DNA of 64,000 nucleotides, from NCBI RefSeq assembly GCF_052857255.1, contig NC_135504.1:137256929-137320928 (forward strand), read 5' to 3'. The notes beneath the pieces are model-generated. The model was not told the DNA's origin. It saw only the letters and a program-made list of their open reading frames with translations, and searched no databases. Position 1 is the first letter of the stretch. Every line of letters begins with the position of its first letter. Made by a program: the position numbers and the translations under genes. Source of the stretch: Amblyomma americanum (taxonomy: Eukaryota; Arthropoda; Arachnida; Ixodida; Ixodidae). Of this stretch, positions 1-8,165 are shown one piece after another.

Positions 1-1284
1 GAAATCGTGCCTACACAAACATACAACCAGCATCTCATTCGCCGGATAATTCAGTGGACTTGGTTGCACCGACCATAGACACATGTTGCAATTCTTCGTT
101 TTTGTAGCCCAGGTTCTGTGGCCGACTGGGCTCATCACCAGCACGGAAGCACATGCTCCATAGTAAGGCGGTTTATCAGCGATGGCGGCAAAGCAGTGGT
201 TTTTCCAGAAAATACATGCCCCTTCACTAAGATGAAGCAAGCCCAGTGAACCGTTATAGACGAGCTACAGCTGTGACCTCCGTTAAATCACGCATTCACA
301 AACATACAACCAGCATCCCATTCCCTGGATAATTCAGCTGACTTGATGGAACTGACCATAGACACATGTTGCAATTCTTTTTTGTAGCGCAGGTATTGTG
401 GTCGACTGGGCTCATCACCAGCACGGACGCACATGCTCCATAGTGAGGCGGTTTATCGGTGGTGGCGGCAAAACGGGAGATTCTTCTATAGAATAGATGC
501 CCCTGCAATAAGATGAAGCAAGCCCACTGAATCGTTATAGACGTGCTATCGCTGTGATCTCAGCGAAATCATGCCTACACGAACATACAACCAGCATCTC
601 ATTCGCCGGATAATTCAGTGGACTTAGTGGCACAGACCATAGACACATGCTGCAATTCTTCGATTTTGTAGCGCAGCTTCTGTGGCCGACTGGGCTCATC
701 ACCAGGACGGAAGCACATGCTCCATAGTAAGGCGGTTTATCAGCGATGGCGGCAAAGCAGCTGTTTTTGCAATGAATACATGCCCCTACACTAAGATGAA
801 GCAAGCCCAGTGAACCGGTATAGAGGAGCTACAGCTATGACCTCAGTGAAATCATGCCAACACGAGCATACAACCAGCATCCTATTCGCCGGATAAATCA
901 GTGGCCTTGGTTGCACCGACCATAGACACATGTTGCCATTCTTCGTTTTTGTCGTACAGGTTCTGTGGCCGACTTGGCTGATCACCAGCAAGGAAGCACA
1001 TGCTCCATAGAAAGGCGGTTTATCAGCGGTGGCGGCAAAGCAACTGCTTTTTCCAGGAATATATGCCCCTGCACTATGATGAAACAAGCCCAGTGAACCG
1101 TTATAGACGAGCTACACATGTCACCTCAGCGAAATCATGCCTACACGAGCATACAACCAGCATCCCATTCCCCGGATATTTCAGTGGACTTGGTGGCACC
1201 GATCATAGACACATGTTGCAATTCTTCGTGTTTGTAGCACAGGTTCTGATGCCGACTAGTCTCATCACCAGCACGGACGCACAT
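1..1284. repeat. 284-bp satellite array, left block
   Basis: About 4.5 tandem monomers of the 284-bp satellite that fills the rest of the window; the array continues past the left edge. Landmarks recurring once per monomer include CATAGACACATGTTGCAATT, TGGGCTCATCACCAGCAC, ACATGCTCCATAGTAAGGCG and GCCCAGTGAACCGTTATAGA. The last two monomers carry variants such as TTTTTGCAATGAATAC, GGTATAGAGGAGC and TTGTCGTACAGG that recur left of the second retrotransposon. No gene is seen. Open frames on either strand mostly lack an ATG start and follow from the repeat unit. Confidence 0.97.
1280..1284. repeat. Target site duplication, left, copy 1
   Basis: CACAT directly precedes the 5' LTR and is repeated at 8161-8165 directly after the 3' LTR. 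Removing the element and one CACAT restores an uninterrupted satellite monomer (GGACGCACATGCTCCATAG). A 5-bp duplication is usual for Ty3/gypsy integrases. Confidence 0.93.
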
Positions 1285-1843
1285 TGTCGTGCGCGGCTGG
1301 CTTGGACACATCCGGAGCCTCAAGTAATCACGTACGGAACGCCGCCTGTATGTGGACAAGAGTGCGTACGCTGTGATCCATTTCCTTTTGACTCCACATG
1401 GAACTAACGAGTCAAGCGGACGGCGACGGAGGGGAGTTCGGGGTGCGCAGACGACCCAGCTTGGCCGGGCCCCATTGTTCGCAGCCCGCTCCGAGAAGCA
1501 GCAACGAAGGCGCTTCGCCTTTCATCCCTACCGCGGCGACGCTGCCCAAGGCCATTACCCGGGCGGCGGTCGTTCAGTGTGTGGCTAGGAGGCAATTTTG
1601 AAGACGCGTTCCTCATGTTCACTGTGAGCGCTTATCAGCTCCATATGACTGCCAGGCACTTCCTGTACACGTGGGGCATCAGGAAGAATTGGGGAGCGAT
1701 GGCGCCTTAAGTGGCACGGCTTTCGACAATCTGTGCGGCCCTCGCATGCTCTTTAAGCGAGTAATCATGCCGCCCCGCGGGGGAGGATGGAGTGATCCGA
1801 GAGGGGAATTGTTAGTATTCGTGACAATGACCTGTCCCCTCTC

Positions 1844-2020
1844 CCCAATCTTTGATTGGGCGTGTTTTACGCTCCTCTGTCTCTTTTTCAATGTGTTTTC
1901 CTCTCCCGTGTGTTTTATTGGATGTGTTTTCCTTTCCCCGGTCCTTGATTGGATGCGTGCTTGTGTTTTGATCTAATTGGTTGGTGTCCCCACTGAGGGC
2001 GGGGACTTAGGGATTAAAAG
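1844..2020 (+). promoter_or_regulatory. Probable U3 core promoter of copy 1
   Basis: Starts with a perfect 17-nt inverted repeat, CCCAATCTTTGATTGGG (1844-1860). Further ATTGG (reverse CCAAT) motifs lie at 1917-1921, 1948-1952 and 1976-1980. A GTCCCC/GGGGAC hairpin follows at 1986-2006 (6-bp stem), then GATTAAAAG (2012-2020) as the likely TATA-like box. Order and position, upstream of the polyadenylation hexamer, fit a U3 promoter reading into the element. The start site is inferred, not seen. Confidence 0.45.
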
Positions 2021-2138
2021 AAGACGTTTTGGTGGGACCGGGGTTTGATTTCGTCTGGTCACTCTGCGGATCAATCACTATGTACATAGTTATTCTCCTT
2101 GTTGTACCTTCCGTTCTGTCTTAACTATTTTATGTGTG

Positions 2139-2144
2139 ATTAAA
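2139..2144 (+). terminator. ATTAAA polyadenylation hexamer in 5' LTR
   Basis: ATTAAA is the commonest variant of the AATAAA signal. It lies about 120 bp downstream of the TATA-like box, so it would fall within R if transcription starts just after that box. The copy in the 3' LTR (8019-8024) would be the one used. Confidence 0.4.
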
Positions 2145-2279
2145 CAGTTAACTTCCTGAAGTTCCACGAGTAATGTGACGGAGCAAGTTTAGAACCTCAA
2201 GACGTCGGCATCCAACAACTTCTACCTTTCCCCTTCGGGCTGACATCAAGGAAGAGAAAGGGGTAAAAAGGAACGCAAC

Positions 2280-2290
2280 TGGCGCAGTCG
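2280..2290 (+). other. Primer-binding site, serine tRNA type
   Basis: TGGCGCAGTCG is the complement of the 3' end of animal serine tRNAs with acceptor stem GCAGTCG...CGACTGC (discriminator G, CCA tail): 11 matching nucleotides covering CCA, discriminator and the whole acceptor strand. The first T is also the last base of the LTR, a one-base overlap. Insect elements such as 17.6 and 297 are known to use the same primer. The match is from memory of tRNA-Ser, not a search. Confidence 0.75.
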
Positions 2291-2658
2291 ACAGAAATGC
2301 GACGTCTTCCTACTCGAGGCAACTGAAGGAGGGCGGAAGTACAAGGCGGCGGACGAGCTATAGCGTGGCACGTCCAGAGGAGAAGATTTCAAGAGTGACA
2401 GCTGGTCAACGCCGACGTGACGCTGAAGGTCCAAGTCAGCGGGCAGCTGAAGGAACCAGGTGACCAGAGTCAAGGAGGGCGCTGTTGATCAGGAGGAGCC
2501 GACGACGACGCGGATCAAGGAGACGAGTTCCAACCGGGACCGTGCGGCGCAGCGACCAACTTCCGGGCCAGTCTTCCATGCTGGGGCACCGGCAGCCTCG
2601 TAAAGCGGAACTTCGGTAGCCGGGCGAGTACCTTTCTGTTTCTGTCGGGTTTGTGCTT
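2291..2658 (+). other. Untranslated leader of copy 1
   Basis: A 368-bp segment between the primer-binding site and the first in-frame ATG of gag. It is purine-rich in its first half (repeated GGAGG/GAAGG) and GC-rich. Packaging and dimerisation signals would be expected here but I cannot identify them. No other gene seen. Confidence 0.6.
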
Positions 2659-3674
2659 ATGCCAAAGCCTTGGGTTTTGAGAAGTGACAGTGTTAAACAG
2701 AAAGAGATGGAGAACGGGGCAGGAAACGGAGAGTTGGCAGCCGCGGGTCAGGCAAATGAGGGTCCGACGCACCCTCTGACAGTTAGCGCGCCGGTGCAAC
2801 AAATGACCGAGTTGCAAGTGCAATTACGAATTGCTGAACTAGCGGTGGAAAAGGAGCGGTTGGCTTTGGAAAATACAAGGCTGAATCTTAAGCAGAGCGG
2901 AACAGCGGGTGGGCTTGGTGAGAGCGCGGGAGCGAGCGGAAGAATGAACGAGGACAGAAGGTTGAAATTTGCTAACCTTATGAAAGGCGTCCTCACGCCG
3001 ATGCCGCTTCAAGAAGCCCTGGTACCAGGGTGGTTCGAGGACGTAGAGGCCACGTTGGGGTCATACGAAGCTCCAACCCAGTGGTGGGCTGGACTAGTTT
3101 TGCCACACCTAAGCGAGAGGGCACGCATGCTACTCACGCGGTTGTCCGCAGAGGAAAGGAGCGAGTACGCACTCCTGAAAGCTAAAGTGTTAGAGGGCTT
3201 GAGGCTCACTGCCGCCGAATACAAGCGTCTTTACTCATCCGCGAACAAAAACCCAAATTAGACGTGGGAGCAGTTTGCGGTACGCCTGCAGAACTACCTG
3301 GAATACTATTTAAATAGCTGTCAGGTAACTTCGTTAGAGGAGTTCAAACTGCTAGCCGTCGCGGACCGACTAAAGGAAGCCCTCAGTGCAGAGGCGAGAG
3401 CGCACGTTGCTCTAAATGATAAGCCAGGGTTCGTAAAACCTAGTGAGATTGTGACGCTGGCAGAAAACCACGACGAAAGCCGAAGATATATGTCGGGAAA
3501 GCAGCGAGCGCGGCGGTGGCTACGAACGAGGCAGTCGAGGTAACACAGCGCGACGGAACCCAGTCCCGACCAAACAACACGCGGCCCCGGGGACGTGGAC
3601 AGTGTTTCCATTGACATGGGCATGGGCACATCGCAAGATTTTGCCCGAAAAGACAAACCGCGGAAAAGCCAGAC
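2659..3674 (+). pseudogene. gag of copy 1, broken
   Basis: Capsid/nucleocapsid part of the polyprotein, needed for particle assembly and RNA packaging. The frame opens at ATG 2659 and runs 200 codons to a TAG at 3259-3261, where copy 2 has GAG. Near 3490 a 1-bp deletion relative to copy 2 shifts the frame. At 3612-3614 the second Cys codon of the CCHC zinc knuckle (TGC in copy 2) is TGA. Recognisable parts are a short charged helix (about residues 49-80, rich in Glu, Leu, Arg), then the start of a SCAN-like capsid domain. The region downstream of the first stop still aligns to copy 2 at about 99% identity, so the lesions are recent. No functional Gag is expected. Confidence 0.9.
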
Positions 3675-6600
3675 ATGGGGGGCGGACGCGCAGACCAGAA
3701 ATCAGTAATCGCCCGAATATCGGTCCCCTTGCATGACAGGGAGACAGTGCACGGCTCAGTGGAAAGGCAGCCCGCGGAGGAGAAAGTCAGCGCCGGAGAG
3801 GTGGCATTGTTGAGTAGCGGGAACGCTATAAGTGCGCGCATTGACTCAGGGGCCGACATCAAGGTCATCCGCAGGTCGCTCGTGCCGCGATATGAATGCG
3901 CGGGGGCAACAATAAAATTCACCGGGGCTTTCGGAAAGCAGGTTGTCGCGGAGCTGGCGTACGTTCCCCTAGTAACAACTCAGGGAGCACCGCGAGTATC
4001 ATTTGACCCGCCGGAGCGGGGCATACTGTGTGCAGTCACAGACGAGCTTATAACTGGGATAAGCGCGTTAATCACTCCCGAAGACTATGAGCAGCTTCTG
4101 AGCGATCGTGTCCATGCGCAAGATCAGGGAGAAGCCGAGGGTTCTAACGAAGAAATCGAAGAGAGGGAGAAGCGGGTTGACGAGGTTCTAGCGGGCGCGG
4201 TAGCAGCAGATTGCAGCGAAGGGGAAACCGCGGTGGCACAGACGACGCGGCAACGGTTTCGCGAGAAGCAGATTGGAGACGAATCACTCCAGGAAGCGTG
4301 GGCTCAGGCTAGAGAGGGAACACACGGCATGGCGGTCCGGGACGAGCTTTTGTTCCACCAGGAGCCTGTTGCTGGGCATCCATGTACTCAGCTTGTCCTC
4401 CCAACCGAGCGACGCGCAGAGGTGTTAAAAATGGCGCACGACTCAGTGTGGGCAGGTCATCTCGGCGAGCGGAAAACGCTTCAGCGGATAAAGGCTTCAT
4501 TCTTCTGGCCCGGGGTCACACGCGACGTGAAGCAGTACTGCCGCTCATGCCACTCAAGTCAGGTGAAGTCGCGTGCACGCACAGCAGATCGAGTGCCGAT
4601 CGCGCCGATCGCTAGACCAGAGGCCGCATTCCAAGTGGTAAACATCGACTGCATAGGACCGATAGAACCACCGTCAGCTCGAGGGCACCGCTATGCACTT
4701 TGTGTAGTGGACATGAACACGCGTTGGCCCGAAGTCGTGTGTTTAAAAGCGCCGACCGCTAAGGCCACGTGTGACGCTCTTCTGCAAGTATTCGCGCGCC
4801 TAGGAGTCCCTGAAACAGTGTGCTGTGACCAGGGCACAAATTTTACCGCAAAGCTTACACAAGAGCTTCTCAGAAAATTGGGCGCCTCTCCGAGGTTTTC
4901 CACGCCGGACCACCCTCAAAGCAACGGTCTGGTCGAGCGCTGGAATGGAACATTCAAATCCATGCTATTCCAGAATATTCAGGAGCGCGGACGTGACTGG
5001 GATAGGCTTGTGCCATTCTTGCTCTGGGCTTACAGAGAGGTCCCTAATGAGACGACCGGGCAGTCGCCGTTTGAGTTAATGTATGGCAGAATACCGACCG
5101 GACCGCTATCCATTCTCCAAAAAACTTGGACGGGAGACTGGGCAGTACCAGATTCTTTGGCAACGCCGGCGGCAGAGTACCTGTCAGCTTTGCGCGAGAA
5201 GCTGGCCGAGGCAAACGCAAAGGCTAGTAACAACAACACGGTAGCGCAACGCAGGTACACTGGACAATACAACTTGCGCGCTGTCGATAAACACTTCACA
5301 GATGGGCAGCAGGTGTTGTTGCTTGAAAGGGATGGCGAGGGAAAGTTGATGTCCAAGTGGACGGGGCCTGTGACGGTAATGCGGAAGACGCGCCCGTACA
5401 GTTATCTGATCAAGCTCGACAATGGCGCATGTCGGACTGTCCACGCAAACAAGCTCAGAGCATACCACGCACGGGTGAATGTAGTAGCGGTGATATTAGA
5501 GGGCGACGCGGAGTTCGGCGACGTGCCCACGTTCCCCATGCGCTCAGTGCCAGGCGACGCGCTGCCGCCGGGTGCTCTCGAACATTTGAACGAAGCGCAG
5601 CGCCGAGATCTAGAGGCACTGATCGAGGTGAATGGCCAGGTTTTCAGCAGTAGGCCCGGCAAATGCACGCTAGGAGCGCACAAAATCGTGCTAAAGGAGG
5701 GTGCTCAGCCACGGGCTGGCCATGCGTACAAGGTCCCGATGGCGTATCGGAAGGAAGTGGAGAGGCAAGTAAATGAGCTCCTGGAGTGGGGACTAATATA
5801 TCCCGTTGAGAGTCCTCATGCTCACCCAGTGGTTTGCGCCGCTAAAAAAGATGGGGGGCTGCGCCTGTGCTGCGATTATCGGAAGTTGAATGCGATAACC
5901 GAGCACGACGCCTTTCCGATGAGCCTACCGTCCGAGCTGCTGTTCCGAGTAGCAAAGGCCAACTTCATCAGCCTAATAGACATGCTGAGAGGCTATTGGC
6001 AAATATCCCTTGACGAGCAGGCTCAGGCCCTCACGGCATTCGTCACTCCGGTGGGGCAGTACGCATGGAGGGTCATGCCCTTCGGCCTTCGAAATGCGAG
6101 TTCGACATTTCAGAGGGTCATAAACCAGGTACTAGCACCGCACCGCGAGTACGCATGCGCCTACATAGATGACCTCGCGATTTACTCAGACACCTGGGAG
6201 GAGCATTTGAGGCACGTTCGGGCGGTGCTCGCTTCGATCGCAGCCGCCGGGTTCACCGTGAACGCAGGCAAATGTCATTTCGCGAGACGAGAAGTCGAAT
6301 TTTTGGGCCATGTGGTTGGGTCGGGGAAGCACAGCGCTAATCCAGGAAAGGTCAAGGCAATAGACGAGATGTCGAGGCCCCAAACAAAGAAGGAGCTCAG
6401 AAGCTTTCTGGGCTTAGCTAACTATTACCGACAATATGTCCCCGACTATTCTCGCGTCGTGCTCCCACTGACGAGCTTAACTAACAGGCGGACACCGCAG
6501 CGGCTCCCATGGGATGACGAGGCGCAGAAAGCTTTTGATGAGGTGAAAGCTTGCTTGAAGAGCGCATCCTCACTTCATGCGCCTGACCCAAGTAAGGAGT

Positions 6601-6977
6601 TCGTGCTCGCAACCGATGCTTCGGACTACGCGGTGGGTGCCTGCCTTGCCCAGTGCGATGACGAGGGCCGCGAGCAGCCTATCGCTTTTCTGAGCAAAAA
6701 GCTAAGCCCGGCTCAGACCCGCTGGGCGACTATCGAGAAGGAGGCTTATGCCATCATTTGGGCATTAGGGCGACTTGAAGTCTGGTTGTGTGGCGCACAA
6801 ATTAGGGTCATAACGGACCGTAACCCGCTCAAATATTTGATTCTGAGTAGTCCGCACAGCGCCAAGCTGACACGCTGGGCACTCGCTCTGCAGAGATTCG
6901 ATATCCGGGTCGAGCACAAAAAGGGGGAGCAAAACGCTAATGCCGATGCAATGTCGCGACTCGTAGCTGCCAACTAG
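3675..6977 (+). CDS. pol of copy 1: protease-integrase-RT-RNase H
   Basis: An uninterrupted 1100-codon frame, remarkable in a decayed element. In order: aspartic protease with Asp-Ser-Gly-Ala at residues 57-60; integrase HHCC zinc domain (His 255, His 262, Cys 292; the expected Cys 295 is Ser, AGT at 4557-4559, where copy 2 has TGT); DDE core Asp 325, Asp 385, Glu 421 with exact D-35-E spacing; GPY/F-like module at about 560-596; reverse transcriptase from about residue 700, with catalytic Asp 769 and YIDD 830-833; RNase H with Asp 981, EKEA at 1021-1024 and Asp 1048, ending near NADAMSRL. Integrase precedes RT. The ATG at 3675 is only the first Met after the gag frameshift; the intact ancestor was probably one gag-pol frame. 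Cys-to-Ser should weaken integrase zinc binding; the RT-RNase H part looks intact. Confidence 0.93.
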   Translation: MGGGRADQKSVIARISVPLHDRETVHGSVERQPAEEKVSAGEVALLSSGNAISARIDSGADIKVIRRSLVPRYECAGATIKFTGAFGKQVVAELAYVPLVTTQGAPRVSFDPPERGILCAVTDELITGISALITPEDYEQLLSDRVHAQDQGEAEGSNEEIEEREKRVDEVLAGAVAADCSEGETAVAQTTRQRFREKQIGDESLQEAWAQAREGTHGMAVRDELLFHQEPVAGHPCTQLVLPTERRAEVLKMAHDSVWAGHLGERKTLQRIKASFFWPGVTRDVKQYCRSCHSSQVKSRARTADRVPIAPIARPEAAFQVVNIDCIGPIEPPSARGHRYALCVVDMNTRWPEVVCLKAPTAKATCDALLQVFARLGVPETVCCDQGTNFTAKLTQELLRKLGASPRFSTPDHPQSNGLVERWNGTFKSMLFQNIQERGRDWDRLVPFLLWAYREVPNETTGQSPFELMYGRIPTGPLSILQKTWTGDWAVPDSLATPAAEYLSALREKLAEANAKASNNNTVAQRRYTGQYNLRAVDKHFTDGQQVLLLERDGEGKLMSKWTGPVTVMRKTRPYSYLIKLDNGACRTVHANKLRAYHARVNVVAVILEGDAEFGDVPTFPMRSVPGDALPPGALEHLNEAQRRDLEALIEVNGQVFSSRPGKCTLGAHKIVLKEGAQPRAGHAYKVPMAYRKEVERQVNELLEWGLIYPVESPHAHPVVCAAKKDGGLRLCCDYRKLNAITEHDAFPMSLPSELLFRVAKANFISLIDMLRGYWQISLDEQAQALTAFVTPVGQYAWRVMPFGLRNASSTFQRVINQVLAPHREYACAYIDDLAIYSDTWEEHLRHVRAVLASIAAAGFTVNAGKCHFARREVEFLGHVVGSGKHSANPGKVKAIDEMSRPQTKKELRSFLGLANYYRQYVPDYSRVVLPLTSLTNRRTPQRLPWDDEAQKAFDEVKACLKSASSLHAPDPSKEFVLATDASDYAVGACLAQCDDEGREQPIAFLSKKLSPAQTRWATIEKEAYAIIWALGRLEVWLCGAQIRVITDRNPLKYLILSSPHSAKLTRWALALQRFDIRVEHKKGEQNANADAMSRLVAAN

Positions 6978-7166
6978 AGGCGTGGGGGTATCCGGGGCCT
7001 GGAGTTATGTCATGTATGGAGGTGTACCCTGAGGCTTTGGCAACGCATATGGTTCGGCAGCGGCAGATGGTGCTTCTTCGGCTCCGGGCCCGCGGCACGT
7101 TGGTCTGTTTCGGTTTTCTGTGTGTGCTTCATTCCAAGATGTTATTCAGCACACTTGGTGGGGAGG
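6978..7166 (+). other. 3' untranslated region and purine-rich tract, copy 1
   Basis: A 189-bp segment between the pol stop codon and the 3' LTR, too short for env. It ends in GGTGGGGAGG (7157-7166), directly abutting the LTR, which fits the polypurine tract that primes plus-strand DNA synthesis. Confidence 0.75.
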
Positions 7167-8160
7167 TGTCGTGCGCGGCTGGCTTGGACACATCCGGAGC
7201 CTCAAGTAATCACGTACGGAACGCCGCCTGTATGTGGACAAGAGTGCGTACGCTGTGATCCATTTCCTTTTGACTCCACATGGAACTAACGAGTCAAGCG
7301 GACGGCGACGGAGGTGAGTTCGGGGTGCGCAGACGACCCAGCTTGGCCGGGCCCCATTGTTTGCAGCCCGCTCCGAGAAGCAGCAACGAAGGCGCGTCGC
7401 CTTTCATCCCTACCGCGGCGAAGCTGCCCAAGGCCATTACCCGGGCGGCGGTCGTTCAGTGTGTGGCTAGGAGGCAATTTTGAAGACGCGTTCCTCATGT
7501 TCACTGTGAGCGCTTATCAGCTCCATATGACTGCCAGGCACTTCCTGTACACGTGGGGCATCAGGAAGAATTGGGGAGCGATGGCGCCTTAAGTGGCACG
7601 GCTTTCGACAATCTGTGCGGCCCTCGCATGCTCTTTAAGCGAGTAATCATGCCGCCCCGCGGGGGAGGATGGAGTGATCCGAGAGGGGAATTGTTAGTAT
7701 TCGTGACAATGACCTTTCCCCTCTCCCCAATCTTTGATTGGGCGTGTTTTACGCTCCTCTCTCTTTTTCAATGTGTTTTCCTCTCCCATGTGTTTCATTG
7801 GATGTGTTTTCCTTTCTCCGGTCCTTGATTGGATGCGTGCTTGTGTTTTGATCTAATTGGTTGGTGTCCCCACTGAGGGCGGGGACTTAGGGATTAAAAG
7901 AAGACGTTTTGGTGGGACCGGGGTTTGATTTCGTCTGGTCACTCTGCGGATCAATCACTATGTACATAGTTATTCTCCTTGTTGTACCTTCCGTTCTGTC
8001 TTAACTATTTTATGTGTGATTAAACAGTTTACTTCCTGAAGTTCCACGAGTAATGTGACTGAGCAAGTTTAGAACCTCAAGACGTCGGCATCCAACAACT
8101 TCTACCTTTCCCCTTCGGGCCGACATCAAGGAAGAGAAAGAGGTAAAAAGGAACGCAACT
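7167..8160 (+). repeat. 3' LTR, copy 1 (994 bp)
   Basis: Direct repeat of 1285-2280 with about 12 substitutions and a 2-bp deletion in the CTCTGTCTC stretch. The 17-nt CCAAT/ATTGG inverted repeat is at 7726-7742. It ends GCAACT and is followed at once by the CACAT duplication. Confidence 0.95.
8019..8024 (+). terminator. ATTAAA polyadenylation hexamer in 3' LTR, copy 1
   Basis: Same hexamer as in the 5' LTR, here placed to direct 3'-end formation of the element's transcript. The downstream sequence is not strongly GU-rich, so this is inference from position. Confidence 0.4.
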
Positions 8161-8165
8161 CACAT
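8161..8165. repeat. Target site duplication, right, copy 1
   Basis: CACAT, identical to 1280-1284. The satellite monomer resumes immediately (CACATGCTCCATAG). Confidence 0.93.

Larger units (their letters stand above)
1285..2280 (+). repeat. 5' LTR, copy 1 (996 bp)
   Basis: Direct repeat of 7167-8160. It begins TGTCGTGCG and ends GCAACT, so the termini are TGT...ACT rather than the common TG...CA. The ends are fixed by the limit of LTR-LTR identity together with the CACAT duplication. The second half holds a CCAAT/ATTGG-rich promoter-like segment, a TTAAAA TATA-like box and an ATTAAA polyadenylation hexamer. No long open frame is evident. Confidence 0.95.
1285..8160 (+). mobile_element. Gmr1-like Ty3/gypsy LTR retrotransposon, copy 1
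   Basis: A full-length 6876-bp element: 5' LTR, primer-binding site, leader, gag, pol, purine-rich tract, 3' LTR. It sits in a satellite monomer with a perfect 5-bp target duplication. The pol order is protease, integrase, reverse transcriptase, RNase H, as in Gmr1-like elements and unlike the canonical Ty3/gypsy order, where integrase is last. There is no env. The copy is probably non-autonomous: gag has two stop codons and a 1-bp deletion, and one zinc-binding cysteine of integrase is Ser. The LTRs differ at about 12 positions plus a 2-bp indel by hand count, so the insertion is not new. Copy 2 at 35668-42547 is its close relative. Confidence 0.95.

Noticed and set aside
296..508. Short minus-strand frames of 60-98 codons in nearly every satellite monomer
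   Set aside because: They arise from one repeat unit, mostly lack an ATG start, and are broken by stops or indels in many monomers. No domain is recognisable. Treated as a by-product of the satellite.
1352..1976. Open frames of 67-101 codons inside the LTRs
   Set aside because: They lie in non-coding U3/R/U5 sequence, overlap each other on both strands, and have no recognisable product.
6978..7166. Possible env gene after pol
   Set aside because: Only 189 bp separate the pol stop codon and the LTR in each copy, with no signal peptide or transmembrane coding potential.
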